Source: Smittia aterrima
Lineage: Eukaryota > Arthropoda > Insecta > Diptera > Chironomidae
NCBI GenBank assembly: GCA_033063855.1
Contig: CP093831.1
Coordinates: forward strand, 3,906,001 to 3,970,000
Reading direction: 5' to 3'
Length of the DNA stretch: 64,000 nucleotides
Shown: one piece after another, positions 60,601 through 64,000 of the stretch
How positions within the stretch are numbered: position 1 is the stretch's first letter
How the letters are laid out: each line of letters begins with the position of its first letter
Notes under the pieces: generated by a model
The model's database searches: none
What the model saw: only the letters and a program-made list of their open reading frames with translations
Told to the model about the DNA's origin: nothing
Translations under genes and position numbers: made by a program

Positions 60601-63098
60601 ATTTCAAATCGAAGCACGAAAGGTTTAAACCTGCGGTGAAAATTGAAAGTTGTAAATGTTTATGATGTTGAAGTGTCGGCTCGTTTCATTCAGCTAACGA
60701 TTGCCATCACCACCATCGATGAATCTTGCTGCGATAAGAAGTTGACATTGAAAATTTCTTCATCGACGGGAAAGACTCAATAAGCGAAAGTCTTTATTAA
60801 GTCGTTAGTCGCAGTTTAGTGACCTGTATTCGAATTGCTTTCTTTTATTATTCGCGCGTCAAAATGATATCCGGTCGCCGAAAACAGCAAATGAAGTTCT
60901 CTTTTTGAGCTTTAGCGACGACTGAATCGACGACGACTAAGAAAATCACCGAAATTGCATTCGTGATTACGTAAGTGTTCGCACAAACAACTGTCGCCCC
61001 CTCTTCTTATCACTCACTTCCCATATGATGAATGTTTCCAACGAATTCGCTCCAGACAAAGGCCAACGATGTGATTAAAAATTAAGACAATGAGAGATTT
61101 GCGACTCGAAATATCTCGAAATTGTTACGCGTTCTAATCAACGAAAGGATGTTCTCGCTCATAAATTGATGCTGCGCTCCCATTTGATCTTCTTCCGACC
61201 CTGAGCAAATCAGCAAGTGAAGACACAAAAGAAGAGAATCCAGGGCGGTAATTTCAATAAATTGAGATTCGCTCGATAATGTTTTTTCTTCAACGAACTG
61301 TTACGTTCAACGAAACAACAATTTTTCCCTTTGTTCCGAGAATTTTGTGAAACTAGCAAAAAGATTTCTTGAGATACCGCGAGAGGGTTCAAATCTAGCC
61401 GTGCGAGTGATTTTTCGCAACCGTCGTCGTTGTCTATGCGTGTTCTAAGACTTTGCACATCACGGAACCTTACCTCGAACGAAATCAGGTCTAACTTGAT
61501 ATCTCCGCAGTCGTCGAGCGTCTCTCACCCCTTTTCATTCGTCTTTTGATACCCGAAAAAAAATATAAAACTAAGAAATTAAATTCCTTTCGCGAAATGA
61601 AGAGTGGAAGAAGAAGTGCGGACGTGATGTAGAAATTGGAATTCGTTGAGAAATATCAACAGTGCCGCAGAGAGCAATCGTCAACCAATCCAAGGTCACA
61701 TTCGCAATTAAAGTTAGAAATTCTAAGACAAACTCCCGACTGTCTCTATTTTTATTTGTTTCTGTTAATCATTCCTAATCGTTAAGGCTCTTGTTCCCTC
61801 AATCAGACTTCGAACTCTTTTGCTTGGACACACAAGTCAGCTGAAGGTAATTTATTATTTGCTAGTTGAAACACTGTGAATAGAGGCAGGAAACGTTTAT
61901 GATTATTTTTCATTCGCCCCTCGAGACTAGACGTAGAAGAACTCGATGAGCTATCAATTTATTATGGCATTTGAGATTCTGGTTCTCTCTTACAGATTCG
62001 ATTGTTGCTATAAGGTTTTGCCACACGCACAGACGTCGATGAACAACGATTCGCGGTTTTTTTCGCCCGTCACACAAATCGACTAATGTCTCAATTGATC
62101 AATGAACTCGAGCTGACTCGATTGCTCAAACAGTCGGCGAGCAAATTATTTGATGATAACATTATCATCGCAAGCTCGGTCGTTTACAATTTTTTTTTTT
62201 CGTATTTAAATATTGTTTCCGGTGCCGAGAGTGAGGATAAATGATGTAAGAGACTCCTAAAGTTTGAGTGATTTTCCTGATAAGACGTTTTTATCACAAG
62301 CAGAGTGTTCGATCATAAACTATTGACAATTCTCGACACCTGGACTTGCTAAGTTCCATTATTGCTCGAGAAGGGTCTTTCTGAATAACCGAATTTCCTC
62401 ACTGCTTTCTGTTCGGTTGCGCAATTGTTCGAGAGAAGAAAAGAAATATACAAATTAGTGAAGCAGATTTTACGAGTTTTTGCATTGCATTCGAATGTGT
62501 TTGCATTATTCAAAGATTTCGAAAGTGACCCAATACGTTGAACAACGACAAACACTTCTTGTGCGGCATCGACGCTTTCTTTTTGATGCACACAGGAAAC
62601 GAGAGATCGTTGAATTCGTTTATTAAATGTAGATCATCTCTCATCTCAAGTCAAGCAGACATGACAAGCGAGTCTTCGTTGCAAATCATTCAGAATAATT
62701 TGCGGTTTGTGCTTCTTTCTCGGGGTCAATCATGTGAGGAGCCATCGTTCACCAAACAAAAAATAAGATGACTCACTCACTTCGCGGAATCAAATAATTT
62801 TTTTTGCTTGACCACAATCAAAATCAACCCAAATGAAGATTAATTAAACGGTTTTTCTTTCTCTCTATTTTTCTAGTTGTGCGAAGAGCGAATGTGTCAG
62901 GAAGAAGTGGCGATTCTCGCCATCAACTACATGGATCGCGTGCTCAACAAATTACCGATCAGCAAAAACAACTTGCAACTCTTGGCGGCGACCTGCACCT
63001 TCTTAGCATCAAAACTCCGCGAGCCATCGACCCATGCACTTCAGCCAGAGGTTTTAATTTACTACACCGACAACAGCATCACCAAGAGAGATTTGATG
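51677..63098 (+). CDS. CycD: Cyclin D, first two coding exons (partial, continues past the right edge)
   Basis: Exon 51677-51985 (103 codons, ends on GAG|GTGAGC) joins in phase 0 to 62877-63098 (74 codons, acceptor TTTTCTAG, donor ATG|GTGAGT). The join reads MRKIVAEWVIE then LCEERMCQEEVAILAINYMD, the N-terminal cyclin box of D-type cyclins. It continues through LLAATCTFLASKLREP and YTDNSITKRDL. Residues 3-7 are LSCNE, an LxCxE motif that in D cyclins docks the retinoblastoma protein. The product partners with CDK4/6 in the nucleus to drive G1 growth. The ATG at 51677 is chosen because it puts LxCxE at the very N-terminus, as in other D cyclins, and because the open frame upstream has no other ATG. 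The second half of the cyclin fold and the C-terminus lie outside the window. Confidence 0.95.
51986..62876 (+). other. First intron of CycD, about 10.9 kb, no other gene seen
   Basis: This is by far the longest intron in the window, where most are 50-60 bp. Open frames of 60-108 codons occur on both strands, without motifs or conserved splice partners. A perfect 10-bp inverted repeat lies at 55636-55670. A length like this usually means regulatory content (enhancers, alternative promoters), but none can be pinpointed by eye. Confidence 0.6.
55636..55670. repeat. Inverted repeat / hairpin
   Basis: TAGACTCGTT at 55636-55645 and its exact reverse complement AACGAGTCTA at 55661-55670 flank a 15-base loop. 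It lies in the CycD first intron. It may be a small hairpin or a dyad protein site; no transposon features accompany it. Confidence 0.5.
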
Positions 63099-64000
63099 GT
63101 GAGTTTACTGATCTAATTAGTTCTTTAAAAGGGGATAACGACGACACAGCGGGATGACAGAAAAAGGAATTCTCGCCGCCTAAGAAAACAATTTGATGGA
63201 ATTCATCAAAATTCATCAAATCTTGTTAAGAAGCATCACCGTGTTGAATACAAACACAAACAGAAATAACGACAACACCTTCTGTCGGAGCTTCTAATTG
63301 ATGAAATGCAAATGTTTGCGTTGAAAAATGAAACAAAGATTCGTCTCCTTTAACTCTTGAATCTTGGGCGGGCAATGGTAAGGACACGAAACTTCAATAT
63401 TTGCTCTACTTCGTAGTCTTCTTACTCACTCATTTCGAGGAAATCTCGAGACGATCGCGGACTCGTTTTGGTTTTAAGAACATCTACTTAAAGTCGTAAT
63501 TGGAATGTCAAACAATAATCTTTCTCGGTCAGCCGCAGACGCGAAACCAATCCGACAAAAATTTCACTCATTTATTCAAATCGCAAAGTATTCGGTTTAA
63601 CAGAATTTCTTTCTCTTTTATGGTTCAACATATGTTGAGCCTTGAGTTGCGACACTTCTTCAAGCTATTGTCATAAAACTGTGAGACTCCTTCTTGAAAC
63701 AATTCAAAGACAAAGAACTTTGTTAATTAAGTTCATGCTTCTTCAAGGTTTTCTGTCTCTGTGTCCATTCATTCATTGCTGTTATCAGAGACTCTCGGCT
63801 TCCATCTTGAGGACGTTTTTCTTGAACTTGAAAACAAAAGACAAAATCACAAGAAAATGCAGCGAAAGAACAAGGAGAGAGGAAAGACAATGAAGAAGCA
63901 GAGATTCTAAGAATTAGGGTTGCTAAGTTAGAAATGAAACTTTTTCCTCAAACATAATTTCGATTCTTCATTTCTCTCGATGCATTTTCAATTATTTCTT
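63099..64000 (+). other. Second intron of CycD, running off the right edge
   Basis: It starts at a consensus GTGAGT donor after codon 177. The expected next cyclin-box segment (a WELxVLxxLxWD-like stretch) is not found before the window ends, so the intron is at least 0.9 kb. The 83-codon open frame at 63642-63893 shows no similarity to cyclins. Confidence 0.6.

Noticed and set aside
1..64000. Searched by eye for tRNA, rRNA, CRISPR arrays, transposase or reverse transcriptase genes and viral remnants
   Set aside because: Nothing convincing was found. CRISPR and operons are not expected in this eukaryotic DNA, and no tRNA B-box with matching cloverleaf or terminal inverted repeats was recognised. 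A tRNAscan/RepeatMasker run could still reveal small or decayed elements.

Overview
The window reads as nuclear DNA of an insect, almost certainly a dipteran and probably a lower (nematoceran, midge-like) one. The support is AT-rich DNA, canonical GT-AG introns that are mostly 50-60 bp long, a ZAD zinc-finger gene, and the block CG8916-like GABA receptor, Lcch3, Lrp4, CycD, which from memory are close neighbours on the Drosophila X chromosome. The species call is inference. No bacterial, viral or transposon gene is recognisable. All gene models were built by eye, joining exons through splice sites that keep the reading frame.

Layout. 0-3.6 kb: one signal-peptide exon of a probable class C GPCR-type receptor (minus strand), otherwise no gene seen. 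3.6-10.3 kb: a dense housekeeping block. It holds an unrecognised 585-residue disordered protein (minus), RpS30/FAU (minus) with two tandem H/ACA-type snoRNA candidates in its intron, a ZAD C2H2 zinc-finger protein, a bublin-type coiled-coil protein and the proteasome assembly chaperone PSMG2 (all plus). 10.3-13.7 kb: three tandem nucleoside hydrolase genes (minus), two of them recently duplicated. 14.4-31 kb: two Cys-loop GABA receptor subunits arranged head to head. The minus-strand CG8916-like gene carries a leucine-rich-repeat gene nested antisense in one intron. The plus-strand Lcch3 is complete at 499 residues. 32.6-39.9 kb: a complete Lrp4 gene of about 1,974 residues with a roughly 2 kb 3'UTR. 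42-51.6 kb: no gene seen. 51.7 kb to the right edge: the first two coding exons of cyclin D, separated by a 10.9 kb intron; the gene continues outside the window.

How the genes fit together. Lcch3 and the CG8916-like subunit belong to the same pentameric channel family and share one upstream region of about 4.5 kb. Lrp4, a synaptic low-density-lipoprotein-receptor relative, follows at once. RpS30, the snoRNAs and PSMG2 all serve ribosome or proteasome production. The nucleoside hydrolases are purine/pyrimidine salvage enzymes with GATA-type motifs upstream. The most unusual features are the duplicated intronic snoRNA pair, the recent nucleoside-hydrolase duplication, the nested antisense LRR gene, and a set of splicing oddities in the CG8916-like gene: a 21-nt microexon, a NAGNAG acceptor, a GC-AG intron and a 26-nt signal-peptide exon.
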